From Actinoallomurus spadix (GTDB lineage: Bacteria > Actinomycetota > Actinomycetes > Streptosporangiales > Streptosporangiaceae), in contig NZ_JAMXMX010000006.1 in the NCBI RefSeq assembly GCF_024055725.1, positions 248,001 through 312,000 of the forward strand: a stretch of 64,000 bases of DNA, written 5' to 3'. The notes under the pieces were generated by a model, which saw nothing but the letters and a program-made list of their open reading frames with translations, was not told where the DNA came from and made no database searches. Below, one piece after another: positions 8,537 to 17,158 of this stretch; the first letter of the stretch is position 1, and each line of letters starts with the position of its first letter. A program made the translations under genes and the position numbers.

Positions 8537-9055
8537 ATGGCCGGAGAACTCATCGCGACCCTGAACACCACCCTGGGGCCCATCGTCATCCGCCTGTTCC
8601 CCGACAAGGCACCCAAGACGGTCGAGAACTTCGTCGGTCTCGCCGAGGGGACGATCGAGTGGACGCACCCCGCGACCGGTCAGCGGTCGACGACTCCGCT
8701 CTACAACGGCACGATCTTCCACCGGGTCATCGACGGCTTCATGATCCAGGGCGGCGACCCCCTCGGCCAGGGCTTCGGCGGCCCGGGCTACGAGTTCGAG
8801 GACGAGATCGACCGTGACCTGCGGTTCGACCGGCCGTACCTCCTGGCGATGGCCAACGCCGGACCCGGCACGAACGGCTCGCAGTTCTTCGTGACGGTCG
8901 TCCCCACGCCGCACCTCAACGGCCGCCACACGATCTTCGGTGAGGTCGTGCAGGGCAGCGAGGTCGTCGACGCGATCGCCAAGACGGAGACCGGCCGGAA
9001 CGACCGCCCGGTCAAGGACATCGTCGTGGAATCGGTGACCATCGAGCGTCGTTAG
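8537..9055 (+). CDS. ppiA: Cyclophilin-type peptidyl-prolyl cis-trans isomerase
   Basis: A 172-aa cytoplasmic cyclophilin. Family residues are visible: FHRVIDGFMIQGGDP (catalytic Arg and Phe), GTNGSQFFVT and NGRHTIFGEVV. It catalyses prolyl isomerisation during protein folding. GAGGAGG stands 8 bases before the ATG. The position, upstream of the rhomboid and crgA genes, is the conserved origin-proximal arrangement in Actinobacteria. No signal peptide, so the intracellular PpiA type rather than the lipoprotein PpiB type. Confidence 0.95.
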   Translation: MAGELIATLNTTLGPIVIRLFPDKAPKTVENFVGLAEGTIEWTHPATGQRSTTPLYNGTIFHRVIDGFMIQGGDPLGQGFGGPGYEFEDEIDRDLRFDRPYLLAMANAGPGTNGSQFFVTVVPTPHLNGRHTIFGEVVQGSEVVDAIAKTETGRNDRPVKDIVVESVTIERR

Positions 9056-9087
9056 ACGGATAACCGGCCACAGACGAGAAGGCGACG

Positions 9088-9969
9088 ATGAGCACCGATC
9101 CGGCGCAGGCCCCGGCTCCCGAGGTACCCATGTGCTACCGGCATCCGGGCCGGGAGACCTACGTCCGGTGCACGCGGTGCGACCGGCCGATCTGCCCGGA
9201 CTGCATGCGCGTGGCCGCGGTCGGGCACCAGTGCCCCGAGTGCGTCCGCGACGGCAACAGCACGGTGCGTGAGCCGCGCACGGTGCTGGGCGGCCGGGTG
9301 CGGAACCGCCCGGCGGTCACGCTGACGCTCATCAGTCTGAACGTCCTCGCCTACCTGGCGGAGCTGGTCTCGCCGACGTTCGTCGGCCGGTTCGAGATGC
9401 TGGGCGGCATGCCCGCGCGCGGCCGGCTCCCCGGGATCGGCGTCGCCGACGGCGAGTGGTACCGCCTGATCACCGGGGCGTTCCTGCACGTGCCGATGGA
9501 CCAGGGCGGGCTCGGCATCACCCACATCCTGTTCAACATGTGGGCGCTGTGGGTGCTCGGCCCGCAGCTGGAGCACGTGCTGGGCCGCGCGCGGTTCACG
9601 GTGCTGTACGTCCTGTCGGCGATCGGCGGGAACGTCCTGCTCTACCTGGTGGCCCCGCTGCAGCCCGCCGTGGGCGCCTCCGGCGCCATCTTCGGGCTGT
9701 TCGCGGCGTTCTTCGTCGTCGGCCGCCGGCTCGGCGTCGACACGCGCGGCATCGTCTTCCTCATCGTGATCAACCTGGTGTTCACGTTCACCTTCTCCGG
9801 GATCTCCTGGGAAGGGCATGTGGGCGGGCTGGTCACCGGTGCGGTGCTCGCGGTCGCGTTCGCGTACGCCCCGCGCCGGCGGCAGAAGGCCGTCCAGGTC
9901 GCCGCGTCGGCGGTCGTCGCCGGTCTGCTCGTCGTCCTCACCGCCGTGGCCACGGCGCTCGCGTCCTGA
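9088..9969 (+). CDS. Rhomboid family intramembrane serine protease with N-terminal zinc finger
   Basis: A 293-aa protein. Residues about 15-55 form a B-box-like zinc-binding region with Cys/His pairs (CYRH, CTRC, CPDC, CPEC). The rest is a six-helix rhomboid core with the catalytic serine in GASGAIFGLF (about Ser198) and the histidine in WEGHVGGL (about His244); HILFNMWALW supplies the oxyanion-helix motif. It cleaves transmembrane substrates in the plane of the membrane; native substrates in actinomycetes are mostly unknown. It follows ppiA by 32 bp, probably co-transcribed. Confidence 0.93.
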   Translation: MSTDPAQAPAPEVPMCYRHPGRETYVRCTRCDRPICPDCMRVAAVGHQCPECVRDGNSTVREPRTVLGGRVRNRPAVTLTLISLNVLAYLAELVSPTFVGRFEMLGGMPARGRLPGIGVADGEWYRLITGAFLHVPMDQGGLGITHILFNMWALWVLGPQLEHVLGRARFTVLYVLSAIGGNVLLYLVAPLQPAVGASGAIFGLFAAFFVVGRRLGVDTRGIVFLIVINLVFTFTFSGISWEGHVGGLVTGAVLAVAFAYAPRRRQKAVQVAASAVVAGLLVVLTAVATALAS

Positions 9970-10010
9970 CGCCCGCGCTCGTCGTTCGCGCCGCGTGGCG
10001 ACCGCGCCGG

Positions 10011-10036
10011 CGTTTCATGGCGGCGTTTCATGGCGG
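10011..10036 (+). repeat. Two-copy 13-bp tandem repeat
   Basis: The unit CGTTTCATGGCGG occurs twice in direct succession (10011-10023 and 10024-10036) in the spacer after the rhomboid gene. It could be replication slippage; no function is evident. Confidence 0.6.
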
Positions 10037-10175
10037 CGTGCTCGCGCCGCTCGTGCGGGCGCGGCAACCGCTCGGCGGTTCCGCGGCCGTACGACCGGCT
10101 CAGCCGGTCACGCGCGGGCGGACATGGACGCTCCGCCCGCGCCGCACGGCACGAGAGAAGGCTGGGGACGATCCC

Positions 10176-10214
10176 TGTGGATAACCCCCAGTGCGATCCA
10201 CAGGCTGTGGACAA
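10176..10214. promoter_or_regulatory. DnaA-box pair between the rhomboid gene and crgA
   Basis: TGTGGATAA at 10176-10184 is the reverse complement of the consensus TTATCCACA, and TGTGGACAA at 10206-10214 is the reverse complement of the actinobacterial TTGTCCACA. Between them GATCCACA (10195-10202) is a degenerate box on the other strand. They sit 14-52 bp past the 3' end of crgA in non-coding DNA. Confidence 0.6.
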
Positions 10215-10227
10215 CCGTGTGGGGAAG

Positions 10228-10485
10228 TCAACGCCAGCGCGTCGACAGCACCACGCCGATCACGATCACGCCGAACCCGATGAGCAGGTTCCAGTTGCTC
10301 AGCGAGGTGATCAGCGGCACCGACGCGCCGACGCTCGCCGTGATGTAGTAGACGGCGATCCAGGCCAGGCCGAGCAGCCAGCAACCCACCATCGTCGGCA
10401 CCAGCCACCTGGGGCTGACCGAGACCTTCTGCGAGCGCTGCGGCGGAGTGTAGACGGCCTTCTTGCGTACCTTCGACTTGGGCAC
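10228..10485 (-). CDS. crgA: Cell division protein CrgA
   Basis: An 85-aa protein with a basic N-terminus (PKSKVRKKAVYTPP) and two transmembrane segments separated by a short loop, the CrgA/UPF0233 layout. CrgA recruits or holds FtsZ-ring and peptidoglycan synthesis proteins at division sites and tunes septation in sporulating actinomycetes. The start is GTG at 10485, preceded by GAGGAGAG at good spacing. It is transcribed divergently from the DUF881-sortase operon, as in related genomes. Confidence 0.93.
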   Translation of the reverse strand: MPKSKVRKKAVYTPPQRSQKVSVSPRWLVPTMVGCWLLGLAWIAVYYITASVGASVPLITSLSNWNLLIGFGVIVIGVVLSTRWR

Positions 10486-10604
10486 GGGGTCTCTCCTCGG
10501 GCGGAACGCGGCCGCACGCCGGGTCCGCGCATGGGTCAATTTGTCAGTTAGCGTAGTCGCTGGTGAGCAGCGTACGACCTTATTGGGGGCGGTGGGGTGT
10601 CGCG

Positions 10605-11384
10605 ATGCGGGCAAAAACCGGCAACGGCGGGCTGAGCGGCGCCGCCCGGCCGTGGCGATACGCCATCCCGGCCCTGACGATCTTCGCGGGCACCCTGTTC
10701 GCGGCCAGCGCGAGCACTGCGCACGGAACGGACCTGCGCGGCGGCGGCCGTACGAAGGTCACCGAGCTCATCGCCCAGGAACAGCGGCAGTACCAGGGCT
10801 CGCAGACGCGCTACCGCCACCTCCGGCGGCAGATCGAAGGTCTCGTACGGGCGGCGGCGCGGCGCGACGCCCGGGTCAAGGCCGCTCAGGAGACCGCCGA
10901 CCGCCTCGCGGCCCGAGCGGGGCTCGCCCCGGTCACCGGACACGGGCTGCGCGTCACCCTCGACGACGCGCCCACCGGGCAGCGGATCGCCGGCGACCCC
11001 GGCCCCGACGACCTCGTCGTTCACCAGCAGGACGTCCAGGCCGTCGTCAACGCGCTGTGGACCGGCGGTGCAACGGGCGTGCAAATCATGGACCAACGCT
11101 TGATCTCCACCAGCGCCGTACGTTGCGTCGGCAATACGCTCATCCTCCAGGGCGTCGTCTACTCGCCGCCGTTCCGGATCACCGCGACCGGGGACCCGGG
11201 CCGGCTGCGAGCGGCGCTGGACGCCTCGCCGGCCATACAGGTCTACCGGCAGTACGTCGCCGAATACGGACTCGGGTACACCGTGAGAACGCTCAAGAAG
11301 ACGACACTGCCCGCCTACGCGGGCAACGCACAGCCCAAGTACGCCACCGCGCTGGAGCCCGACGGTGCGAACCCTCATTCGTAG
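10605..11384 (+). CDS. DUF881 family protein
   Basis: A 259-aa membrane-anchored protein: a short cytoplasmic N-terminus, one hydrophobic helix (about residues 15-37), a predicted coiled coil (Arg/Gln/Glu-rich, residues 55-110), then the DUF881 domain with GLRVTLDDAP, DDLVVHQQDVQAVVNALW and a VRCVGNTLILQGVVYSPPF strand. DUF881 proteins sit beside crgA and the class E sortase in Actinobacteria and are thought to act in division or envelope assembly; no biochemical role is established. It overlaps the sortase gene by 20 bp. Confidence 0.88.
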   Translation: MRAKTGNGGLSGAARPWRYAIPALTIFAGTLFAASASTAHGTDLRGGGRTKVTELIAQEQRQYQGSQTRYRHLRRQIEGLVRAAARRDARVKAAQETADRLAARAGLAPVTGHGLRVTLDDAPTGQRIAGDPGPDDLVVHQQDVQAVVNALWTGGATGVQIMDQRLISTSAVRCVGNTLILQGVVYSPPFRITATGDPGRLRAALDASPAIQVYRQYVAEYGLGYTVRTLKKTTLPAYAGNAQPKYATALEPDGANPHS

Positions 11385-12018
11385 CCTCGGCGAGTTGTGC
11401 ATCACCGCCGGGGCCGTCCTGCTGCTGTTCGTCGCGTACGAACTGTGGGGCACCGGCGCGTACACCCAGGCCGAGCAGCGCAGGCTCGGCGGCGAGCTCA
11501 CCCACGACTGGGCCGCACCGCCTCCCCGCAAGGCGCCGGGCGCCGTGACGGCCGAGCGCGTCCGGCTCGGCCACGGCCTCGCGCTGATCCGGATCCCCCG
11601 GCTGGGCAAGCGGTTCCACTACGTGATCATCGAGGGTGTGTCCGTCGCGGACCTGCGCAAGGGGCCCGGACACTACCCCGGCACCGCGATGCCGGGCGAG
11701 ATCGGCAACTTCGTCGTCTCCGGGCACCGGACGACGTACCAGGCGCCCTTCAACCGCCTCGACGAGCTGCACACCGGCGACAAGATCCTCATCGACACCC
11801 GATCCCGGCAGTACACCTACAAGGTCACCGGCAAGAAGGTCGTGTCCCCCGGTGACGTCGGCGTCGTCGCCCCGGTGCCGGAACACCCGACCAAGGACCC
11901 GACCGACCGGCTGATCACGCTCACCACCTGCCACCCCAAGTACTCCGCCGCCGAGCGGCTCATCGTGTTCGGGCGGATGGTCGGCTCGATCCCCCGGGTG
12001 AACGGAGCGTCCTCCTGA
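11365..12018 (+). CDS. Class E sortase
   Basis: A 217-aa membrane-anchored transpeptidase. One N-terminal transmembrane helix (about residues 8-26) precedes the sortase barrel. The catalytic His is in VVSGHRTTY (about 121), the Cys in LTTCHPKY (about 189), and the Arg in ERLIVFGR. Class E sortases of high-GC actinobacteria attach LAXTG-type proteins to peptidoglycan. The start is GTG at 11365 inside the DUF881 gene; the stop overlaps the ATG of the next small gene by one base, so the three form an operon. No sortase substrate gene is seen in the window. Confidence 0.92.
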   Translation: MRTLIRSLGELCITAGAVLLLFVAYELWGTGAYTQAEQRRLGGELTHDWAAPPPRKAPGAVTAERVRLGHGLALIRIPRLGKRFHYVIIEGVSVADLRKGPGHYPGTAMPGEIGNFVVSGHRTTYQAPFNRLDELHTGDKILIDTRSRQYTYKVTGKKVVSPGDVGVVAPVPEHPTKDPTDRLITLTTCHPKYSAAERLIVFGRMVGSIPRVNGASS

Positions 12019-12224
12019 TGTACTCCTGGCTGTGGCGGCAGCTGCCCGGCGACACGGTGACGCGCGTCTACACCGCCCTCGTGGGCCTGCTCGTGATCGG
12101 CGTCCTGCTCTGGTACGTCGTGTTCCCCTGGTTCGAACCCCAGATCCAGTTCGATCACGGGACGGTGGACGACGGCGGCACGTCGGCTACGGCACCCCCG
12201 GCCCCCGGTACAAAACATCGGTAA
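12018..12224 (+). CDS. Small single-pass membrane protein downstream of sortase
   Basis: A 68-aa protein with one transmembrane helix (YTALVGLLVIGVLLWYVVF, about residues 18-36), a short cytoplasmic start with WLWRQLPGD, and an outside Asp/Gly/Pro-rich tail. Small proteins of this kind follow the sortase gene in several actinomycetes. Function unknown. Translation is coupled to the sortase by a one-base stop/start overlap. Confidence 0.8.
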   Translation: MYSWLWRQLPGDTVTRVYTALVGLLVIGVLLWYVVFPWFEPQIQFDHGTVDDGGTSATAPPAPGTKHR

Positions 12225-12275
12225 AAAGATTCTCCCCCGACCGTGTAACGCTCTAGGGGGTGAAGACGGATCAAC

Positions 12276-12322
12276 GAGTGAGGGCTTCCGCCGTTGCCCC
12301 CGAGCGGCGGAAGCCCTCACTC
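12276..12322. terminator. Strong hairpin between the sortase operon and pknB
   Basis: A perfect 18-bp stem (12276-12293 with 12305-12322) around an 11-base loop, in the gap between convergent operons. There is no U-tract on either side. It would serve as a bidirectional terminator of the stem-only kind common in high-GC actinomycetes. Confidence 0.75.
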
Positions 12323-12378
12323 ATGTCCGCACCCGGTCCCGGCGCGAAAGCCCGCGTGCGAGGCGCTCGAACGACGAC

Positions 12379-12413
12379 GCGGCCTCCCCGCCCGGGAGGG
12401 GCGAGGAGGCCGC
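12379..12413. terminator. Second hairpin after pknB
   Basis: Arms GCGGCCTCC (12379-12387) and GGAGGCCGC (12405-12413) pair perfectly; the loop can fold further through CCCGGG. It lies directly after the pknB stop (minus strand) and probably terminates the kinase operon together with the hairpin at 12276-12322. Confidence 0.6.
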
Positions 12414-12425
12414 GGTCGGATGCCG

Positions 12426-14225
12426 TCAGAAGCCGCCGGGCGGAGGCCAGGTCACCTTGCCAGGCTGCGAGGGGCCATCGGTCGGGTCGCCGGTCGGCTG
12501 GTCCGGCGGCTGCTGCTCCTTGGCGACCATCAGGGTCACGGTGCTGCCGCGGTTGGCCGTTTCGCCCTCATTGGGATTCTGCTGGACGACGGTGCCCGGC
12601 GCCTCACCGTTCTGCGGCTCGACGTAGGTCACCCGGACCGCGAAGCCGTTGTTGCGCAGGTCGGCCTTTGCGTCGAGAACCTGCTTGCCGACCTCGGAGG
12701 GCACGGTCGTCTTGCCCGGGCCCTCGGAGATGGTCAGGTTGACCTCGGAGTCCTTGGCGACCTTCGAGCCGGAGTCCGGGTCGGAGCTGATCACGTAACC
12801 CTTGGGCACCGACGAGCTGTTCTGCTTGTCCGTGCTGCCGACCTTGAGGCCGGCGTTCTCGATCGCGTTCTTGGCGGAGTCCTCGCTCAGCCCGCGGACC
12901 TTGGGCACCGCGACCTTCTGCTTGCCGGTCGAGACGACGAGGGTGACCGCGGTCGTGGCCACCTGCGCCTTGTCGATCTTGGTGTTCTCGTTCGGGCTGA
13001 CGCTGATGACCTTGCCGCTGTCGACGCTGTCGCTCGACCTCTTCTTCGTCGTGATCTTCGTGAAGCCGAGATCCGTCAGCTGCTGTTTGGCAGCGTCCTG
13101 GTCGTTGCCGACGATACCGGTCGGGATCGCGACGGTGGTGCTGTCCTTCGCGCCCCCACTGCCCTTGAACATGAAGAACAGCGCGGTCACCGCGCCCACG
13201 GCGAGCAGTGCCACGACCACACCCAGCGCGATCTTCCTGCCGCGGCCCTCCGGCTCCTCCGCCTCGGCGTACTGCACCGGCGGCAGGTCGTAGCCCATCG
13301 TCGCGGGCGGGGCCGCCTGGGTCGGCGGCCCGCCCTGCAGGACCTGGGTGCCGGCGTTCATCGCCATGGTCGGCGCGGCCACCGGCATGCCCTGCAGCGC
13401 GCGCTGGATGTCGCCCCGCATCTCCGCCGCGCTCTGGTAGCGGTAGTTGGGGTCCTTCGTCAGCGCCTTGAGGACGATGGCGTCGGCCCAGCGCGGGATC
13501 GACGGATCGATCTGCGACGGCGCCGGCGGCTCCTCCCGCACGTGCTGGTAGGCGATGGCCACCGGCGAGTCGCCCTGGAACGGCGGGCGGCCGGTGAGCA
13601 GCTCGAACAGCACGCAACCGGTGGAGTACAGGTCGCTGCGGGCGTCGACGCGCTCGCCGCGCGCCTGCTCCGGCGAGAGGTACTGCGCGGTGCCGATGAC
13701 CTGCGCGGTCGCGGTCATCGTGGCGGCGGAGTCGGCGAGCGCGCGGGCGATGCCGAAGTCCATGACCTTGACCTCGCCGGCGGAGGTCAGCATCACGTTG
13801 GCCGGCTTGATGTCCCGGTGCACGATCCCGCCGCGATGGCTGTAGTCGAGCGCGCGGAGGATCCCGTCGGTCATCTCCATCGCCCGCTCGGGCGGCAGCT
13901 TCTGCTCGTCCCGCAGCACGTCGCGGAGCGTGCGTCCCTCGACGTACTCCATGACGATGAAGGGGATCGGGTTGCCGTCGAGAAGGTCCTCGCCGGTGTC
14001 GTACACCGCGATGACCGACGGGTGGTTCAGCGAGGCGGCGGACTGCGCCTCCCGGCGGAACCGTGCCTGAAATGTCGGATCCCGGGCGAGGTCGGCCCGT
14101 AGCGTCTTGATCGCGACTACTCGATCGAGTCTGAGATCCCTGGCTCGGTAGACCTCGGCCATGCCACCACGCCCGATGACACCATCGAGCTCATAGCGAC
14201 CACCGAGTAGCCGAGGCTGAGTCAT
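12426..14225 (-). CDS. pknB: Serine/threonine protein kinase PknB with PASTA domains
   Basis: A 599-aa receptor kinase. The kinase domain (about 1-270) shows the Gly-rich loop GRGGMAEVYRA, the VAIK lysine, HRDIKPANVML, DFGIA and GTAQYLSPEQA. A Pro-rich linker is followed by one transmembrane helix (about 335-357) and three extracellular PASTA repeats (each beginning near VAIP, VAVP and TTVP), then a Pro/Asp tail. PASTA domains bind peptidoglycan fragments or lipid II, and the kinase controls division and cell-wall growth. Most PknB homologues have three to four PASTA units. The start MTQPRLLGGRYEL was preferred over a GTG nine bases upstream at 14234. Last gene of the fhaA-pknB operon. Confidence 0.95.
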   Translation of the reverse strand: MTQPRLLGGRYELDGVIGRGGMAEVYRARDLRLDRVVAIKTLRADLARDPTFQARFRREAQSAASLNHPSVIAVYDTGEDLLDGNPIPFIVMEYVEGRTLRDVLRDEQKLPPERAMEMTDGILRALDYSHRGGIVHRDIKPANVMLTSAGEVKVMDFGIARALADSAATMTATAQVIGTAQYLSPEQARGERVDARSDLYSTGCVLFELLTGRPPFQGDSPVAIAYQHVREEPPAPSQIDPSIPRWADAIVLKALTKDPNYRYQSAAEMRGDIQRALQGMPVAAPTMAMNAGTQVLQGGPPTQAAPPATMGYDLPPVQYAEAEEPEGRGRKIALGVVVALLAVGAVTALFFMFKGSGGAKDSTTVAIPTGIVGNDQDAAKQQLTDLGFTKITTKKRSSDSVDSGKVISVSPNENTKIDKAQVATTAVTLVVSTGKQKVAVPKVRGLSEDSAKNAIENAGLKVGSTDKQNSSSVPKGYVISSDPDSGSKVAKDSEVNLTISEGPGKTTVPSEVGKQVLDAKADLRNNGFAVRVTYVEPQNGEAPGTVVQQNPNEGETANRGSTVTLMVAKEQQPPDQPTGDPTDGPSQPGKVTWPPPGGF

Positions 14226-14267
14226 GTCTCGCACTTTCCCTCGTCGTCTACACCGTGCTCTCCGAAC

Positions 14268-15707
14268 CTACTCGCCTGAAGGCGGGCTCTCAGGCGGCGA
14301 CGGATCCGGAGAGTTCGGCGGTGAGTCCACCGCCGGTGTGGTAGGCGTCGTTTTCGGGGTACTCCTCGTCTTGGTCGGTTTCGTCACTGGCGTCGAGCTC
14401 GGCACCGAACTCGGCGTCGGGCTGGTACTCGTCCGTTCGACGGTCGAACCCGAGGGTACGGGCCGATTGCTCGGCTCGCCAAGACGGGGCCGCCTGGTGT
14501 GCTTCGTCGGTGCGGTGCCGCCGACGGGCTGGACCCGCTTGCCGTCCACGAGCTTAGTGTGGTCAGGCCCTTTCCACAGCGCTGTGACGGTGAACACGCC
14601 AGCGCCGAGGACGATGACGAGCGCGGCGCCCGCGAAGATGTACCGGCTGACGCGCTGCCGCCGCCGCCGTGCGGCGGCCCTCGGCGACAGCTCCGTCTCG
14701 GGCCAGCCCGGTGCCTCGGCCGCGAAGACGCCGCCGGCCGCGGCGGCGCCGAGCGCGGTGCCGGCCTCGGCGAAACCGACGGTCGCGCCGCTCCCCTCGG
14801 CGGCGGAACCCGGCAGGTGATCCCCGGTGAGCGGGGCCTCGACCGCCCATCCGTACGCGAGGGCGGTCTCCTCGGCGGCGGGGTCGTCGCCGACGCCCAG
14901 CGAGTGACGGATGGCGTACGCGCCCTCGGCGATCTCCGCCGCCGACCGCGGACGGTCGTCGGGGTGCTTGGCCAGCATGGCGGAGACGAGTCCGCGGACG
15001 GCCGGGGACACCGACGACGGCAGCGGCGGCGGCTCCTCCCGTACGTGCTTGAGGGCCAGCGCGACCGGGGTGTCGGCGACGAACGGCGGCCCGCCGGTCA
15101 GGCATTCGTACGCGACGACGCCCAGGGAGTACAGGTCCGCGGCGGGGGTGACCTTCTTGCCGGTCGCCTGCTCCGGCGAGACGTACTGCGCGGTGCCCAT
15201 GACCATCCCGGTCTGGGTCATGGAACTGTCACCGCTGCGCGCGATGCCGAAATCGGTGATCTTGACGGTGCCGTCCCCGGTCACCATCAGGTTGCCGGGC
15301 TTGATGTCGCGGTGGATGATGCCCGCCGAGTGGGCGACGTGCAGCGCCCGCGCGGCCTGGCCGACGAGGTCGAGCGTCGCGTCGGCCGACAGCCGCCCGT
15401 CCCGGGCGAGGATCTGCGACAGCGTCTCGCCCGCCACCAGCTCCATGACGAGGTAGGCGAGGTCGTCCTGCTCGCCGTAGTCGAAGACCTGGGCGATACC
15501 GCTGTGCTGCAGGGCCGCGGCGAACCGCGCCTCGGCGCGGAAGCGACCCCGGAACGTCTCGTCGTCGAGGTACTGCTGTTTGAGCAGCTTGACCGCCACC
15601 GGACGGCCCAGGAGCCGGTCGGTGGCCTTCCAGACCTCGCCCATCCCACCGATGGCAAGACGTTCGTCGAGCACGTACCGGTTGTTCAGGACGTCTGGTG
15701 TGGTCAT
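14268..15707 (-). CDS. pknA: Serine/threonine protein kinase PknA
   Basis: A 479-aa membrane kinase. Kinase motifs are intact: AIGGMGEVWKA, VAVKLL, HRDIKPGNLMV, DFGIAR and GTAQYVSPEQA. A cytoplasmic Ala/Glu-rich linker leads to a transmembrane helix near residues 348-370. The outside tail of about 100 residues is Ser/Thr/Pro-rich with no PASTA repeat, the hallmark that separates PknA from PknB. PknA phosphorylates division and peptidoglycan-synthesis proteins. It starts two bases after pbpA ends, so the genes are co-transcribed. Confidence 0.93.
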   Translation of the reverse strand: MTTPDVLNNRYVLDERLAIGGMGEVWKATDRLLGRPVAVKLLKQQYLDDETFRGRFRAEARFAAALQHSGIAQVFDYGEQDDLAYLVMELVAGETLSQILARDGRLSADATLDLVGQAARALHVAHSAGIIHRDIKPGNLMVTGDGTVKITDFGIARSGDSSMTQTGMVMGTAQYVSPEQATGKKVTPAADLYSLGVVAYECLTGGPPFVADTPVALALKHVREEPPPLPSSVSPAVRGLVSAMLAKHPDDRPRSAAEIAEGAYAIRHSLGVGDDPAAEETALAYGWAVEAPLTGDHLPGSAAEGSGATVGFAEAGTALGAAAAGGVFAAEAPGWPETELSPRAAARRRRQRVSRYIFAGAALVIVLGAGVFTVTALWKGPDHTKLVDGKRVQPVGGTAPTKHTRRPRLGEPSNRPVPSGSTVERTSTSPTPSSVPSSTPVTKPTKTRSTPKTTPTTPAVDSPPNSPDPSPPESPPSGE

Positions 15708-15709
15708 GG

Positions 15710-17158
15710 TCAGTGCACCGCCTGGACGATGCGCAGGGCGATCGGCGCGGAGTACTCCGCACCGCTCGACCCCCGCGGGCCCTCGGTGACGACGGCGAAG
15801 GCGACCTTCGGGTTGTTCCTCGGGGCGAAGCCGACGAACCAGTCCTCGTTGATGCCGTTGACTCCGGTCTCGGCGGTGCCGGTCTTGCCGGCGATGTCGC
15901 GCCCCGCGAGGTACCTCGACGCCGTCCCGTGATCGACGACCGCGCCCATCATCTCCTGAATCTGGCGCGCCGTGTCGGCGCTGATCGGCTGCCCGAGCTG
16001 CTTCGGGTCGGCCGTCACCAGCTCGGACTGGTCCTGCGCGACGACCCGCTTGACGAGGTACGGCTTCATCAGCTTGCCGTCGTTGGCGACCGCCTGCGCG
16101 ACCATCGCCATCTGCAGCGGCGACGCGGTCACGACCTCCTGGCCGATGCCGCTACGGGCCAGGGCGTCGCCGCCGAGCCGCTTGGTCGGGTAGACGCTCG
16201 TGGCGCTGGACATGCCGTTCTCGACCTCGGTCGGCTTGTTGAAGCCGAACTTGGCCGCCATCTCCGCCAGCTTCGACTGCCCCAGCATGCCCGCGAGACG
16301 GCCGAACGTCGAGTTGCACGACGCCGCGAACGAGTTGATCAGAGGCGGGGAGCCGTTGCACTTTGCCTCGTCGCCGTCGGAGTTGTGCAGCTCCTGGCCC
16401 GACTCGGGAAGCAGCAGGCGGTTCGCGTCGGCCGGGGAGTCCTTGGTGTACTGCCCACTCTCGATCGCCGCCGCCGAGTCAATGATCTTAAAGGAGGAGC
16501 CCGGCGCGAACGTCTCCCGCATCGCGTAGTTCAGCAGCGGGGTCGGCTTCTCCTTGGTCAGCGACTCGAAGACCTTGTTCGCCTTCGTTCCGTCGTGCAC
16601 CGCGACGTTGTTCGTGTCGTACGACGGGAAGGAGGCCATCGCCAGGATCGCGCCCGTCTTCACGTCGATGGCGACCGCGCCGCCGCGCCGCATCGTCTTG
16701 TTCTTGACGCCGCTGTAGGCCGCCTCCTGGGCGTCCGGGTCGATCGTCGTCTGCACGGTGGCGCCGGCGGCCTTCTTGCCGACCAGCACGTCGAACCAGT
16801 TGTGCAGGGCCAGCCGCTTGTCCGTGCCGTCCAGCAGGCCGTTCTGCGCCGCTTCGAGGCCCGTACGGCTGAACACGCTGACGTACCCGGTGATCGGGGA
16901 GTACATCGTGCCCTGGTTGTAGTGCCGCTGGTACTCCTTGCCGTCCTTGCCGCCGATCTTCTCGGAGTAGGCCAGCGTCACCTTCCCGGCCATGATCGGG
17001 CCGCGGTTGTGCTCCCACTGCTGCGCGAACTGCCGGCTGTTCAGCGGGTCGGTCCGCAGCTTGTCCGCCTGGGAGCCCTGGATGTAGTTCACGTTGATGA
17101 GCAGGACGACCAGCAGGACCATGCCGGCCACCGCGACCTTGCGGAGCGGCTTGTTCAC
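15710..17158 (-). CDS. pbpA: Penicillin-binding protein 2 (class B transpeptidase) PbpA
   Basis: A 482-aa class B PBP with an N-terminal membrane anchor (residues 7-25), a short dimerisation region, and a transpeptidase domain. Active-site motifs are present: SSFK in FAPGSSFKII, SCN in FAASCNSTF and KTG in AGKTGTAET. It cross-links peptidoglycan in partnership with the SEDS protein encoded just upstream, with which it overlaps by four bases (ATGA). The order rodA-pbpA-pknA-pknB is the conserved actinobacterial arrangement. Confidence 0.95.
   Translation of the reverse strand: MNKPLRKVAVAGMVLLVVLLINVNYIQGSQADKLRTDPLNSRQFAQQWEHNRGPIMAGKVTLAYSEKIGGKDGKEYQRHYNQGTMYSPITGYVSVFSRTGLEAAQNGLLDGTDKRLALHNWFDVLVGKKAAGATVQTTIDPDAQEAAYSGVKNKTMRRGGAVAIDVKTGAILAMASFPSYDTNNVAVHDGTKANKVFESLTKEKPTPLLNYAMRETFAPGSSFKIIDSAAAIESGQYTKDSPADANRLLLPESGQELHNSDGDEAKCNGSPPLINSFAASCNSTFGRLAGMLGQSKLAEMAAKFGFNKPTEVENGMSSATSVYPTKRLGGDALARSGIGQEVVTASPLQMAMVAQAVANDGKLMKPYLVKRVVAQDQSELVTADPKQLGQPISADTARQIQEMMGAVVDHGTASRYLAGRDIAGKTGTAETGVNGINEDWFVGFAPRNNPKVAFAVVTEGPRGSSGAEYSAPIALRIVQAVH

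Noticed and set aside
10170-10220. Chromosomal origin of replication
   Set aside because: Only two or three boxes, no dnaA or dnaN beside them and no AT-rich unwinding region.
14501-15930. Long frames opposite the kinase and PBP genes
   Set aside because: Mirror frames caused by high GC third positions; the sense genes are unambiguous.
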